Positions 1 through 7,906 of a stretch of DNA of 64,000 nucleotides are shown here, piece by piece. The DNA comes from Halorussus halophilus. GTDB lineage: Archaea; Halobacteriota; Halobacteria; Halobacteriales; Haladaptataceae. The position numbers and the translations under genes are program-made. Every line of letters starts with the position of its first letter. Positions within the stretch are counted from its first letter, which is position 1. Below the pieces are notes generated by a model. The model was not told the DNA's origin. It was given only the letters and a program-made list of their open reading frames with translations, and did no database searches. The stretch lies in the NCBI RefSeq assembly GCF_008831545.1, contig NZ_CP044523.1, positions 2,480,001 through 2,544,000 on the forward strand. The letters are read 5' to 3'.

Positions 1-118
1 GATACGACGCGCCTACCGCGAGAAGGTCAAGGAAGTGCATCCGGACCACGGCGGCGACCGCGAGGACTTCCAGCAAGTTCGAGAAGCGTACACGGCGGCG
101 AAGAAGCGCGCCAGTTAA
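1..118 (+). CDS. J-domain (DnaJ-like) protein, 3' end only
   Basis: The last 38 codons of a gene that enters from the left edge and stops at TAA 116-118. The translated tail contains an HPD tripeptide (nt 38-46) within KEVHPDHGGD, the invariant Hsp70-stimulating loop of J-domains, followed by the helix IV-like stretch REAYTAAKKR. In haloarchaeal J-domain membrane proteins the J-domain is often C-terminal, which would fit the stop shortly after HPD. The N-terminal part is outside the window, so the full architecture is unknown. Confidence 0.8.
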   Translation, partial: IRRAYREKVKEVHPDHGGDREDFQQVREAYTAAKKRAS

Positions 119-133
119 TCGGTTAGCTCGATT

Positions 134-916
134 TTAGCTCAAATCGGTCACTTCGTAGGTGACGTCACCTTCACGCAAGGCATCAGTAACCCGCCCGACG
201 CCATCCGCAGTAGCAACCACGACGACGCGCAAGCCGCGACTTGCGGCGGCCGCGGCGACTTCGCCCGCCGCGAACGTCGTCGCGGGGTCGTGGCCGACTT
301 GCCGAAGCGCGACGACAGCCTCGACGCCAGTCGCGCCGACGAAATCGGCGTCGTCGCAGGCGGACGCCAGTGCTTGCTCGTCTACGGCGCGACTCCCACC
401 TGAGCGAACCGGCGGCACCTGATAGACGGTGACGCTTCCGGGGTCAATGTCGATGATACCCTCGAAACCAGTGACCCCGACATCCTCGCCCGCGTCGGCG
501 TCGGTCGTGGTAACGCCCGTCGCCGGACCCTCCTCGCCGGGCGTGGCGTGAAGCAGTCCATCACGCAGCGAGAGCGTCACCGAGTCGCCTTCTGATACGT
601 CGTCGGTGGCGATAGCGGCGTCTTCTTGCTGGCTTCCGAGCACGTCTTCGGTGACGTGGTCGGCGTAGCGGCGTACGTCCGTCGCCTCCTGCAACAGCCA
701 ATCGACGCCTTCCTTGGTGACGCTGTACTGGGAGCGACCCGCCTTCTCGACCAGTCCGTCCTCGACGAGCGCGCGGATGTACTCGCTGACGGCTTGGCTG
801 GTGACCCCCACCGCCTCCGCGATTTCCCCTTGGCTCACCGCCGGTTGGCGCTCGGCGATCTCCGTGAGGATGCGAAAGCGCGTCGCGGCACGCTTGTTCT
901 CCAGAACGTCGGCCAT
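134..916 (-). CDS. Winged-helix transcriptional regulator, haloarchaeal
   Basis: Predicted cytoplasmic DNA-binding regulator of 260 aa. Residues about 8-60 form a wHTH: GEIAEAVGVTSQAVSEYI is the helix-turn-helix, followed by wing residues (LVEDGLVEKAGRSQY). The rest is an acidic linker and an alternating beta/alpha C-terminal half (GLRVVVVATADGV) that could be a ligand or NAD-like fold; no catalytic motif was seen. ATG 916 was chosen because MADVLENKRAAT directly precedes the first helix, whereas a longer reading to 973 adds a Cys/Pro-rich segment typical of out-of-frame translation. It is transcribed divergently from the PIN/phosphoesterase pair. Target genes cannot be inferred. Confidence 0.8.
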   Translation of the reverse strand: MADVLENKRAATRFRILTEIAERQPAVSQGEIAEAVGVTSQAVSEYIRALVEDGLVEKAGRSQYSVTKEGVDWLLQEATDVRRYADHVTEDVLGSQQEDAAIATDDVSEGDSVTLSLRDGLLHATPGEEGPATGVTTTDADAGEDVGVTGFEGIIDIDPGSVTVYQVPPVRSGGSRAVDEQALASACDDADFVGATGVEAVVALRQVGHDPATTFAAGEVAAAAASRGLRVVVVATADGVGRVTDALREGDVTYEVTDLS

Positions 917-1006
917 GAGCGGAACTGTCGGGGCCGAGCAACAAAACCTCCGCGGTGTGACCGAGCGAACCACGTTCGGCGCTGTCGCCTCGGTTCGATG
1001 CCCGAA

Positions 1007-1014
1007 TTTTATAC
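1007..1014 (+). promoter_or_regulatory. TATA box of the PIN/phosphoesterase unit
   Basis: TTTTATAC, the only AT-rich block between the divergent genes. Its centre lies 25 bp upstream of GTG 1035, the spacing expected for a leaderless haloarchaeal transcript. That GTG is not in the frame of the PIN domain (see the next entry). Confidence 0.6.
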
Positions 1015-1038
1015 CGAGCAGTCCGTACTCGGGCGTGA

Positions 1039-1515
1039 GCCATCACAAGTACGACCTCGACTACGACCGCGGATTCCGACCCGAAGACGGTCGTCTACGA
1101 CACGAACGTCCTCGTCGCGGAACTGGCGTTTCCGGAAGAGCGAGCGGTTTGCTTGGAACTCGTTGAGTCAGCGGTCGTAGAGTTGGTCGTCTCGGACGCG
1201 ACGCTCCGAGAGTTTGCCGCCGTGCTTCGGTACGACCACCTGCCGTTGCCGAGCGAACGACGAGCGACTGCCGTCGAGCGAGTGGTACGAGCGGCGCGCG
1301 TCGTCTCCCCTGCGATAGAACTCGCAGTCGCCGCCGACCCCGACGACGACGCGATTCTGGAGGCGGCACTGACGGCTGGGGGTAACTGTGTCGTGAGCGA
1401 CGACGCCCACCTCCGGGACGTGAGCGGCGTCTGTGGCATCGACGTGGTTCCACGCGAGGCGTTTCTGCTCGAATACCAAAACTCGGAAGACGACCGGAAC
1501 CATCTCGGCGGGTGA
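1039..1515 (+). CDS. PIN-domain ribonuclease-like protein, start unresolved (possible 1-nt frameshift)
   Basis: Open frame of 158 codons after TGA 1036-1038. It begins with the PIN core VVYDTNVLVAE (first acidic residue at nt 1099-1101), followed by a conserved Glu in SDATLREF and the C-terminal acidic cluster ADPDDDAILEAA with NCVVSDD. PIN proteins are Mg-dependent RNases, often toxins or RNA-processing factors. No ATG, GTG or TTG occurs in frame before the catalytic Asp; the first canonical start, TTG 1153, would remove it. The promoter predicts a leaderless GTG at 1035, one frame away. Removing A1038 would give GTG GCC ATC and restore the frame. The stop overlaps the next gene's ATG (TGATG), suggesting coupled translation. 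Confidence 0.65.
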   Translation, partial: AITSTTSTTTADSDPKTVVYDTNVLVAELAFPEERAVCLELVESAVVELVVSDATLREFAAVLRYDHLPLPSERRATAVERVVRAARVVSPAIELAVAADPDDDAILEAALTAGGNCVVSDDAHLRDVSGVCGIDVVPREAFLLEYQNSEDDRNHLGG

Positions 1516-2201
1516 TGTACGGACAGTTCCGCGACCGCGCGCTCTACCTGCCCCAGCGCGACGCGCTCGTCGTCGCCGACCTCCACGTCGGCCGCGACGC
1601 GACGTCGCCGGTAGAACTGTCGCTGGGCGAACGAGCGGACCTGACCGAGAGGCTCTCGGTGCTTCTGGAGGCGTTCGACCCCGAGACGGTCGTCTTCGCT
1701 GGCGACGTGCTGCACGCGTTCGACCGCGTTCCGGCGGGCGTCGAGGAGACGCTTCGAGGCCTTCGCGCGGTCGTGGAAGAGAGCGGTGCTGAACTGGTCG
1801 TCGTCGAAGGCAACCACGATTCGATGCTGGATGGCGTCGGTATCACTGCGCGCGAGTCGTGTTCCCTAGGCGGCGGGACTGTCGTCGTCCACGGCCACGA
1901 ACGAGTGGAGATGGAGGCAGACTGCTACGTCGTCGGCCACGACCACCCGACGATCGAAATCGAGGGGACGCGGCGACCCTGCCTACTGTACGGGCCGGGC
2001 GCGTACCGCGGGGCCGACGTGCTGATGCTCCCGGCCTTTAATCGACTTGCGCCCGGCGTGGTAGTGAACAGAATGAGCGGGCGTGACTTTCAGTCGCCGC
2101 TCGTGAATCGGGTGGGTGAGTTCTGTCCGGTGGTCTGGGATTCGGAGAGGTCGGAGATGCTGTCGTTTCCGCCGCTCGGAAAGTTTCGGAAGATGTTGTG
2201 A
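1515..2201 (+). CDS. Metallophosphoesterase (calcineurin-like), haloarchaeal
   Basis: 228-aa cytoplasmic phosphoesterase. All metal-binding blocks are present in order: DLHVG (D-x-H), GDVLHAF (GD), GNHD and GHDHP (GH-x-H). This is the size of the archaeal YfcE/MPE class that hydrolyses phosphodiesters or phosphomonoesters; the natural substrate is not predictable. ATG 1515 overlaps the PIN gene stop as TGATG; the GTG at 1512 would add only one residue. The pairing of a PIN nuclease with a phosphoesterase suggests a nucleic-acid or nucleotide role, by inference only. Confidence 0.88.
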   Translation: MYGQFRDRALYLPQRDALVVADLHVGRDATSPVELSLGERADLTERLSVLLEAFDPETVVFAGDVLHAFDRVPAGVEETLRGLRAVVEESGAELVVVEGNHDSMLDGVGITARESCSLGGGTVVVHGHERVEMEADCYVVGHDHPTIEIEGTRRPCLLYGPGAYRGADVLMLPAFNRLAPGVVVNRMSGRDFQSPLVNRVGEFCPVVWDSERSEMLSFPPLGKFRKML

Positions 2202-2278
2202 GGTGGTTTGAGAGTCAATAGAGTCGATTCGAGAGTAGTTGACTTCGTGAACTTCGAACTGAGTGACTCTGTGAGGTT

Positions 2279-2470
2279 GCTAGCTACTACTTGAGCAAAT
2301 GGAGACGGCACAGCACCGCCACCGCAACAGCCACACGCCTCCCCACCCGATTGCGCGATTCGGTTTCGGAAGACGCGACATGTCGCGTCTTCCGCGCTCC
2401 ATCGCTCATCCCTCGTGCGGACGTCGCGGCGATCACGCGCTTCGCGTGACCGCCATTGCCGCGCACGCCG
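2279..2470 (+). repeat. Intergenic repeat module A, copy 1
   Basis: Fills the convergent gap after the phosphoesterase. It starts with GCTAGCTACT, then GGAGACGGCACAGCACCGCC (2301-2320), CCACACGCCTCCCCACCCGA (2331-2350), a perfect 28-bp palindrome 2367-2394 (arms CGGAAGACGCGACA), then CTCATCCCTCGTGCGG and a second small hairpin GATCACGCGCTTCGCGTGACC. The same order of blocks recurs at 4.6, 8.9, 38.0, 45.6, 49.0 and 58.8 kb. No convincing ORF is present. Confidence 0.8.
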
Positions 2471-2489
2471 GTGGTGAATCCCCAATTTT

Positions 2490-3758
2490 CTACGGCAGTC
2501 CCAAGTCATCGACCACCGCTCGCGCCGCCTTTCGCCCGCTCTGCATCGCCGCGTTCACCGACGAGGCGTCCGTGTACTCGCCCGCGAGGTAGACCGGGCC
2601 GTCGGGGTCCCGAATCCACGGCAGTCGGTCGAAAATTCCGGGGGGCTGGGCGAACTGCGCGAACTCGATACGACTCGTGTGCAGGTGCCGGAGGTCCAGT
2701 TGCCGCTCGGGATACCACGACGCGAGGGTTCGGCGCGTCTGCTCGGTCAATGTCTCGTCTGGGTCGTCGGGCACCCCCAGATACGTCGCGCTCAGCAGGA
2801 CCTCGTCCTCGGGTGCGTACTCCGGCGCGACCGCAGAGAGTTGGGCCACCTGATTCGGTCCCTCGTCCCCCTCCGCGTTCAGCAGCAATCGCTCGCCAGC
2901 GTCCAACTCCTCGCCTTCGAAGGCGAGATACTGCGTGACACAACCCTTCGCGTCGGTGGGAATCGTCTCCACGCCGGTCAACTCGCGGGCCTCCTTGGGG
3001 TCGGTGGCGACCACGACGGCGTCGGCAGTCGTCGTCTCGCGACCGAGTTCGACGGTTGGCTCCTCGGCGTGGGGGTCTAGCTCGGTCACCGTCTCGTCGG
3101 TGTGAATAGTCGCCCCAGCCTCGCGGGCGCGCTCGGCGAGTTGTTCGCTGATTTTGCCCATCCCCTGCGCCGGGACAGCAATTTCCCCGGTCGAGAGCAT
3201 CTTGAACGTGAACTCGAAGACTTTCTTCGACGTGCCGAGACTTCGGTCGAGCGTGATGCCGCCGTAGAACGGCGCGGCGAACCGCTCGACGAAGTCCTCG
3301 GAGAAGCCACGCTCTTCCAGATACTCGCGAGTCGTCTGGTCCGGCCCAGAAAAGATGTCGCGGTCGGGTTTGTCGGACAGTTCTTGGCGCAGTTTCAGCA
3401 CGCGGAGTTTGTCCAACGTCGTCACGTCGCGGGTGAACAGCGATTCGAGCGCGCCCCCGAAGTCACGGAACGGGTCGGAGAGGACCGCGCGGTGGTTCGG
3501 CGCGGCGACGACTGCACCGGGGTCGAACGACCGCAAGTCGAGCGCGTCGAAGTCGAGTTCCCGACGTGCGGCGGGATAGGCGGTGAACAGCACCTGAAAC
3601 CCGCGGTCGAAGACGTAGCCATCGCGGCGCGTCGAGCGCACCCGACCACCGACTTCGGAGTGGCGTTCGTAGCAGTCCACTGTCGCGCCCGTCTCGGCAA
3701 GACGCCGAGCGGCGACCAGTCCGGCGACGCCACCGCCCGCGACGACGACTCTGCTCAT
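2490..3758 (-). CDS. FAD-dependent amine oxidase / phytoene-desaturase-like oxidoreductase
   Basis: 422-aa flavoprotein. The N-terminus carries the Rossmann dinucleotide-binding signature VVVAGGGVAGLVAARRL followed by an acidic ribose-binding residue (CYERH), then VGGRVRS, the motif after the FAD fold in amine oxidases and carotenoid desaturases. The C-terminus has the second FAD contact, GPVYLAGEYTDASSVNAAMQSG. It resembles the haloarchaeal NAD(P)/FAD protoporphyrinogen-oxidase/desaturase superfamily; the substrate is unknown. ATG 3758 was chosen because MSRVVVAGGG places the glycine motif at the very N-terminus; the longer frame to 3785 adds nine unrelated residues. Convergent with the phosphoesterase across module A. 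Confidence 0.88.
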   Translation of the reverse strand: MSRVVVAGGGVAGLVAARRLAETGATVDCYERHSEVGGRVRSTRRDGYVFDRGFQVLFTAYPAARRELDFDALDLRSFDPGAVVAAPNHRAVLSDPFRDFGGALESLFTRDVTTLDKLRVLKLRQELSDKPDRDIFSGPDQTTREYLEERGFSEDFVERFAAPFYGGITLDRSLGTSKKVFEFTFKMLSTGEIAVPAQGMGKISEQLAERAREAGATIHTDETVTELDPHAEEPTVELGRETTTADAVVVATDPKEARELTGVETIPTDAKGCVTQYLAFEGEELDAGERLLLNAEGDEGPNQVAQLSAVAPEYAPEDEVLLSATYLGVPDDPDETLTEQTRRTLASWYPERQLDLRHLHTSRIEFAQFAQPPGIFDRLPWIRDPDGPVYLAGEYTDASSVNAAMQSGRKAARAVVDDLGLP

Positions 3759-3845
3759 GTCTCCCCTTTCGGCGTGTCCGCACAAAGTCTCTCTGTTCGG
3801 AGAGGTCCCACGAGACGTAAGTCGGGTGCCGTCGTAGCGACTCGC

Positions 3846-4103
3846 ATGGGACGGGAGGTCAAACTCAGCCGCGTGGACGACGTGCTTTCGGAGCTTTCGT
3901 ACCCGACGACCCGCGACGACGCCGCAGGGGAGTTCGAAGACGTGACGCTGCTGCTCGCCGACGGCGAGCGAAATCTGGGCGAGGTCGTGAGCAACGTTCC
4001 GGAGACGCGCTTCGAAGCGATGGACGAACTGGCGGACGAAATCAACAACGCCCTGCCGCGGGAGGCGGTGGGCGAGCCGTACCAGTCGGAGGGTGAGGGA
4101 TAA
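3846..4103 (+). CDS. DUF5789-like small haloarchaeal protein
   Basis: 85-aa acidic protein starting MGREVKLSRVDDVL, with a DVTLLLADGERNL core and a helical C-terminal half. I recognise it from memory as the haloarchaeal DUF5789 type, function unknown. It has no membrane segment, signal or metal motif. It sits 43 nt upstream of tfs on the same strand, so it is probably co-transcribed or shares readthrough. ATG 3846 gives the conserved N-terminus. Confidence 0.75.
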   Translation: MGREVKLSRVDDVLSELSYPTTRDDAAGEFEDVTLLLADGERNLGEVVSNVPETRFEAMDELADEINNALPREAVGEPYQSEGEG

Positions 4104-4146
4104 AACAGGGCGCTTAACTGGTCGCGTCGGCTACGCCGTGCCAACG

Positions 4147-4461
4147 ATGGAATTCTGTGACGAGTGCGGCTCGATGATGAAAGCCGAAGAAGAGTTGTGG
4201 GTCTGCGGTAGCTGTGGCCACAAGACGCCGAAGGACCCCGACGCCGAGTACGTCCTCACCGAAGACCAAGAGGCGAGCGAGGTCATCGAAACCGACGAGA
4301 ACTCCGAGAGCGCGCTCCCGACCACCGAGGCACACTGCCCTGAGTGTGGCAACGACCGCGCGCGCTGGTACATGCAACAGATTCGGGCGGCCGACGAGAG
4401 CGAGACGCGATTCTTCATCTGCACCGAGTGCAGCCACAAGTGGCGCGAAGACGACAATTAA
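4147..4461 (+). CDS. tfs: Transcription factor S (TFS), archaeal TFIIS-like RNA polymerase cleavage factor
   Basis: 104-aa protein with two zinc ribbons. The N-terminal one (CDECG...CGSCG) resembles RPB9/RpoM; the C-terminal one (CPECG...CTECS) is TFIIS-like and carries the acidic hairpin dipeptide in IRAADESET, which reaches the polymerase active site and stimulates transcript cleavage in backtracked complexes. Length and architecture match archaeal TFS exactly. ATG 4147 was chosen because MEFCDECGS is the canonical N-terminus; the reading from 4093 is a longer in-frame extension. A large palindrome and modules B and A follow the gene. Confidence 0.95.
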   Translation: MEFCDECGSMMKAEEELWVCGSCGHKTPKDPDAEYVLTEDQEASEVIETDENSESALPTTEAHCPECGNDRARWYMQQIRAADESETRFFICTECSHKWREDDN

Positions 4462-4466
4462 CCGCG

Positions 4467-4545
4467 ACCTTTTTTCTCGTCGGGTGCCGACGCGCCGCGA
4501 AGCGGCGCTCGGCACCACTCCTCGAAAAAACGTCGATGAAAAAAG
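4467..4545 (+). repeat. Intergenic repeat module B, copy 1
   Basis: Begins ACCTTTTTTCTCGTCGGGTG 6 nt after the tfs stop, continues into a stem-loop (GTGCCGACGCGCCGC / GCGGCGCTCGGCAC) and ends CTCGAAAAAACGTCGATGAA. T-rich and A-rich ends flank the stem, so it could terminate transcription in both directions. Copies begin at 7018, 8622 and 16931. Confidence 0.7.
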
Positions 4546-4588
4546 CGATACGAGAACGCAGCGCGTCACGCGCTGCGTTCTCGTATCG
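4546..4588. repeat. 43-bp near-perfect palindrome behind tfs
   Basis: Arms of 21 nt (4546-4566 and 4568-4588) are exact reverse complements around a single central base, C4567. Such a sequence can extrude as a cruciform or fold into a very stable RNA hairpin. It lies between module B and module A in the convergent gap after tfs. Confidence 0.9.
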
Positions 4589-4590
4589 TT

Positions 4591-4826
4591 GGCGTACTGG
4601 TGCGACTTCGGCACCGCACCGCGACCGCTTCAGCCACACGCCTCCCCAACCGACCGCGATTCTCGGGTCCGGAAGGCGCGACCACCTCGGGTCGCGTCTT
4701 CCGCGCTGTGATTCTCATCCCTCGCGCGAGGCTCGGCGAAACACCCTTCGGGGTTTCGCCGTGGGAGCAAAGCTCCCACGAGCCTGCGTTCACTTCGTTC
4801 ACGCAGACGCCAGCGCGCGCCGATGG
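4591..4826 (+). repeat. Intergenic repeat module A, copy 2
   Basis: CTGGTGCGACTTCGGCACCGCACC leads into CCACACGCCTCCCCAACCGA, a GGAAGGCGCGACC/GGGTCGCGTCTTCC hairpin, CTCATCCCTCGCGCGAG, then small hairpins including GTGGGAGC-AAA-GCTCCCAC (4761-4779) and a bulged GGCGAAAC/GTTTCGCC stem (4735-4760). Same orientation as the module B copy just upstream. The rest of the gap to 4885 shows nothing recognisable. Confidence 0.75.
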
Positions 4827-4885
4827 TCAACACAGAATTCGAGAAATTTTGTGTATGCCCCACTTCTACCCCGAGTAAACACGGC

Positions 4886-5683
4886 CTACCCGACGACGTT
4901 CCGAACTCTTCCAACGCCTTCTTTTACGACGTACTTCACCACGTCACCGCCTTCCGGGATGTAGTAGAGGTCGCCGAGTTCGTCGGGCGACTGCGGTTCG
5001 AGGCCGCTCGCGACGTTCTCGACGCCCGTGGCGAGCATCCCCTCGGAGGTGGCGAACAGTCGCCGTCGAATCTCGCCCCACGTGTGCGCGTCGGCGATGT
5101 CTACCGGTTCGTAGGCGACGATTTCTCCGCCGTCGAGCGTCTCCGAGATTCGCTGGAGCGTGACGCCCGCCGTCGATTCGCCGTGGAGGAACTCCCAGAA
5201 TCCGCAGGGTTGGCCACGATACTCTCGCAGGTCTCCGTGGTGAAAACTCAGAACGCCGTGTTCTGGCGCGGTGAGCGCGTCACCTTTGACGAAACCGAAT
5301 CCGAACCGGACCCCGACATCAGTCTCCGCGAGTGCCTCAACCCCTTCTTCGGGAACGAGACTGCCGAATCCCTCGGCCGGTTCCGCCTCGCACTCGACTA
5401 GCTCCGGTTGGCCCAGCCCCTCGATGGACGACAACTGACGAGCGCGGAGGTACTCCGGTGGCCCCCGCAGCATGTGCGCGGCCCCGACCGGTGCCCACAG
5501 GGGTTTCTCGCGCAGTCGCTGGAAGTAGTGGCCGACGCCCTGCTCGTTCGACTCGTTGTTGAGAACGACGTGCGTCACCTCGGCGTCAGTCCGGGCGAGT
5601 AACTGTTCGACGGCACGTGCCTGCCACGCCGGTACGTCGTCGCCACGGACGAGCAGTCCGACCTGTAGCTGTGTAGATGTCAT
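4886..5683 (-). CDS. Formyltransferase-family protein (methionyl-tRNA formyltransferase-like fold)
   Basis: 265-aa protein related to formyltransferases. Residues about 130-170 contain APEHGVLSFHHGDLREYRG, matching the GARTF/FMT active-site region with the catalytic His, and STAGVTLQRISETLDGGEIVAYEPV, the family's region following the catalytic Asp. Archaea do not formylate initiator tRNA, so it probably acts on a sugar nucleotide, surface glycan or another amine; this is inference. The first 40 residues (MTSTQLQVGLLVRGDDVPAWQA) form the leading beta-alpha unit. ATG 5683 was preferred over TTG 5695. It is monocistronic, and no glycan genes flank it. Confidence 0.72.
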   Translation of the reverse strand: MTSTQLQVGLLVRGDDVPAWQARAVEQLLARTDAEVTHVVLNNESNEQGVGHYFQRLREKPLWAPVGAAHMLRGPPEYLRARQLSSIEGLGQPELVECEAEPAEGFGSLVPEEGVEALAETDVGVRFGFGFVKGDALTAPEHGVLSFHHGDLREYRGQPCGFWEFLHGESTAGVTLQRISETLDGGEIVAYEPVDIADAHTWGEIRRRLFATSEGMLATGVENVASGLEPQSPDELGDLYYIPEGGDVVKYVVKEGVGRVRNVVG

Positions 5684-5834
5684 AGACGTCCTCAATCGCT
5701 ACCTCCTCGTTGGATAGAATCGGGCTTTGTTATGCGGAGGCTTCTGGTCGAATTCCACTACCTACTCGGTAGTAGCCCCATGCAAAAGAGACTGGAGAAT
5801 CGTTGCAAAGCGTTGCGCCGAGTCTTCGCCGACG

Positions 5835-6578
5835 TTACGGCCGCCGGGCGAACGTGAGATAGCCGGTGTGACCGACGCCCGCCGTCGAGGGCCGAGAGCC
5901 ACGGTCGTCGAAGTCCATCTCGCGCTGAATCGTCTCCAACGTCTCGACGTTTGCGAGACCGACCTCGCGCGCGGTGTCCACTGCTTCGCGGGTCTGTTCC
6001 ACGAACGGTGAGTACACCGCGAGATAGCCGCCGCGAGAGAGCAGGTCCGGCGCACGAGCGACGACTTCGGCGGCGTCGCCGGTGTCGAGAGTCAGCACGT
6101 CGAAGCCGTCGTCGTCCTCGAATCCCGCGACGAGGTCGTCCAACTCCTCGGTCAAGTCGCCGACCCGCACGTCCACGCGGTCGGTTACGTCTGCCAGTTC
6201 CATGTTCCGCCGCGCGACCTCTGCGAAGTCGGGGTCGCGTTCGTACGTCGTCACGTCGGCGTCCATTCGACCGAGATACGCCGACAGCACTCCCGTCCCA
6301 GTTCCGGCGTCGAGGACGCGGTCGCCGCGTCCGATACCGGTGTGGCCGACGATGAGGCCCACGTCGCGGGGCATCATCGGCGCGCCGGTTCGCTCGAAGT
6401 GGTTGAACAGGTCGGGACCGCGAAGCCGTCGCACCTCGAACGGTTCACCCAGATGCGTCTCCAACGTCTGGCCGGGTTCGACGTCTTCGGGGACGTCCAG
6501 CACGCCGAGGTCGGTCTGCAACTCTTCGCCCGGTTTCCGCAGGTACTCTCGGTCGCCGTGAACCAACAGGACCGTCAC
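5835..6578 (-). CDS. trmI: tRNA (adenine-N1)-methyltransferase TrmI (m1A57/58)
   Basis: 247-aa SAM-dependent methyltransferase. The N-terminal beta domain ([19 protein letters not shown]) is typical of TrmI/Trm61; the Rossmann core has motif [17 protein letters not shown], the acidic ribose ligand in TYERD and motif IV-like [10 protein letters not shown]. Archaeal TrmI methylates A57 and A58 in the tRNA T-loop, which stabilises tRNA. The start overlaps the nac stop by 4 nt (ATGA), so the two genes are translationally coupled downstream of the leaderless nac promoter. Confidence 0.93.
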   Translation of the reverse strand: MTVLLVHGDREYLRKPGEELQTDLGVLDVPEDVEPGQTLETHLGEPFEVRRLRGPDLFNHFERTGAPMMPRDVGLIVGHTGIGRGDRVLDAGTGTGVLSAYLGRMDADVTTYERDPDFAEVARRNMELADVTDRVDVRVGDLTEELDDLVAGFEDDDGFDVLTLDTGDAAEVVARAPDLLSRGGYLAVYSPFVEQTREAVDTAREVGLANVETLETIQREMDFDDRGSRPSTAGVGHTGYLTFARRP

Positions 6579-6976
6579 TCTAGACGCTCGACTGCCGCCG
6601 CGAGGTCGCCGTCGGCTTCTTCGAGGGCCTCACGCGCGTCGTCTTCGGTCGCACCGGTTCGCTGCGCGACGATTTCGACGTCCGAGTCGGGGATCTCCGA
6701 GTCACCGGAGCTACCAGCGTCGTCCGATTCGTCGGCGTCCTCGACTGCGCCTGCAGTCCCCTCGCGGGACTCGGGGTCGCCGACGACCTGGTACGTCTGC
6801 TGGCCGCGCGCGTCCATCACCGTGATGTCGGGGTTCTGGAAGACCAGTTCCTCGCCGTCGCTCTTCCGAATGATGACCTCCTCGGCATCGAGTTCGTCTA
6901 CGTCGATGCCCATCTGCTTCATCATCTGCTGCATCTTACGCGGATTGAGTCCTCCGCCGCCGCCTCCTCCAAACAT
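6575..6976 (-). CDS. nac: Nascent polypeptide-associated complex protein (archaeal NAC)
   Basis: 133-aa ribosome-associated chaperone. After a glycine-rich start ([14 protein letters not shown]) comes the ribosome-binding helix and the NAC beta-barrel ([36 protein letters not shown]). An acidic linker leads to a C-terminal UBA domain ([20 protein letters not shown]). Archaeal NAC is a homodimer that contacts nascent chains. ATG 6976 lies 26 bp from the TATA-like CAAAATAAGG centre, a leaderless start; reading to 7054 would run through the promoter. Repeat module B ends 17 bp upstream of that TATA. Confidence 0.95.
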   Translation of the reverse strand: MFGGGGGGGLNPRKMQQMMKQMGIDVDELDAEEVIIRKSDGEELVFQNPDITVMDARGQQTYQVVGDPESREGTAGAVEDADESDDAGSSGDSEIPDSDVEIVAQRTGATEDDAREALEEADGDLAAAVERLE

Positions 6977-6997
6977 ACTCGAACCGTCGGAGGCTGG

Positions 6998-7007
6998 CAA
7001 AATAAGG
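6998..7007 (-). promoter_or_regulatory. TATA box of the nac-trmI operon
   Basis: On the minus strand CCTTATTTTG, centred 26 bp from the nac ATG, implying a leaderless transcript. The A-rich end of module B (AAAAGGTT on the minus strand) begins 17 bp further upstream. Confidence 0.6.
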
Positions 7008-7017
7008 CTGACGAACA

Positions 7018-7079
7018 ACCTTTTGCTGCGGGGTGGGTCGCCGTTGGCGACCACCCGCTGGCAAAACGTTGATGAAAAT
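7018..7079 (+). repeat. Intergenic repeat module B, copy 2
   Basis: AACCTTTTGCTGCGGGGTGG, a short stem GGGTGGGTCGCC-GTT-GGCGACCACCC (7031-7056), then GCTGGCAAAACGTTGATGAA. Same layout as copy 1 with a shorter stem. It is followed to 7190 by small hairpins (GAGCGCGC-AGA-GCGCGCTC and GAGGCGCGC-TTC-GCGCGCCTC). No ORF is present. Confidence 0.7.
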
Positions 7080-7254
7080 CACGTCGTCACCGCCTACGGA
7101 GCGCGCAGAGCGCGCTCCTTCGACGGTTCCTCGGACGCGCTCGCTTAGTGAGGCGCGCTTCGCGCGCCTCGCATCGCTCGCGGTGGAGTCGCTAGTTCGA
7201 CCGCACAAAATCGGTCGGGCAAAACTGGCGGGAAGTCAATCGGCCGAAACTGCT

Positions 7255-7740
7255 CTATTCCGCATCACCAGCACCGTTCCGGACCATCACAGCCATCCCG
7301 GTGTCGAAGTCGGCCATCGCGTCGGCGGAGAGTTCTGCGCGGCCGACAGCGAGGAGCGCACCGTCTTCGTGGACGACAACGACCTCGTCGCCGGGCCGGA
7401 TTTCTGGGCCGACTTCCGCGACGAACTTGGCGAAGACGTTCTTGCCGTCGCGAACGAACGGTTCGCTCTCGTCGCCGACGACGACTCGGCCAGCGGGCGC
7501 GTCGAGAGCGTCCAGTACTCGGTGACCGCCTGCCAAGCCGAGTGTGAATCGCCCGTCGGTGCCATAAGTGACGAGTCGGCCGCCCTCGGCGTGGACCTGC
7601 TGTGGCCGCCCAGTCGAGGACCGTTCGACCTCCAGTGGTTCCTCCTCGGGGAACAGGGCGTCGCCGACGCCCGCCCCGAACTGGTAGTCGGCGGTCGTTC
7701 GGAGCGCGGGTAGGTCCTCGTGGGCGTCTTGGGTACTCAT
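7255..7740 (-). CDS. PUA-domain protein (predicted RNA-binding)
   Basis: 161-aa protein. The C-terminal 85 residues form a PUA domain: GRVVVGDESEPFVRDGKNVFAKFV, PGDEVVVVHEDGALLAVGRAELSADAM, the latter typical of the RNA-contacting strand in archaeosine and pseudouridine enzymes. The N-terminal half (TTADYQFGAGVGDALFPEE) resembles the small domain preceding PUA in archaeosine transglycosylase-like proteins, so an RNA-modification accessory role is likely (inference). ATG 7740 (MSTQDAHED) was chosen because residues before it read as untranslated. It lies upstream of nac-trmI on the same strand but is separated by module B and the nac promoter. Confidence 0.8.
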   Translation of the reverse strand: MSTQDAHEDLPALRTTADYQFGAGVGDALFPEEEPLEVERSSTGRPQQVHAEGGRLVTYGTDGRFTLGLAGGHRVLDALDAPAGRVVVGDESEPFVRDGKNVFAKFVAEVGPEIRPGDEVVVVHEDGALLAVGRAELSADAMADFDTGMAVMVRNGAGDAE

Positions 7741-7873
7741 TTCCCGGCGATTGGGTCCGGGCCTCGAAAAGACTTCGTCCTCGTCGCCGGGAGTGTTGGT
7801 TGGTACCACGAACCACGACAAACCAAGACAATATCATTATTAATCATAACTCTCGCTGGCGGTTTGAGTGCGA

Positions 7874-7879
7874 TTTATA
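7874..7879 (+). promoter_or_regulatory. TATA box of the 56-aa membrane protein
   Basis: TTTATA in an AT-rich pocket, about 31 bp before ATG 7907, implying a leader of about 5 nt. Confidence 0.55.
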
Positions 7880-7906
7880 ATCTTCGAGCAATTAGGCTTA
7901 GCTACT

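Noticed and set aside
4735-4805. Hairpins considered as ordinary intrinsic terminators
   Set aside because: They lack a following T-run and belong to the larger repeat module; termination is possible but not the simple bacterial type.
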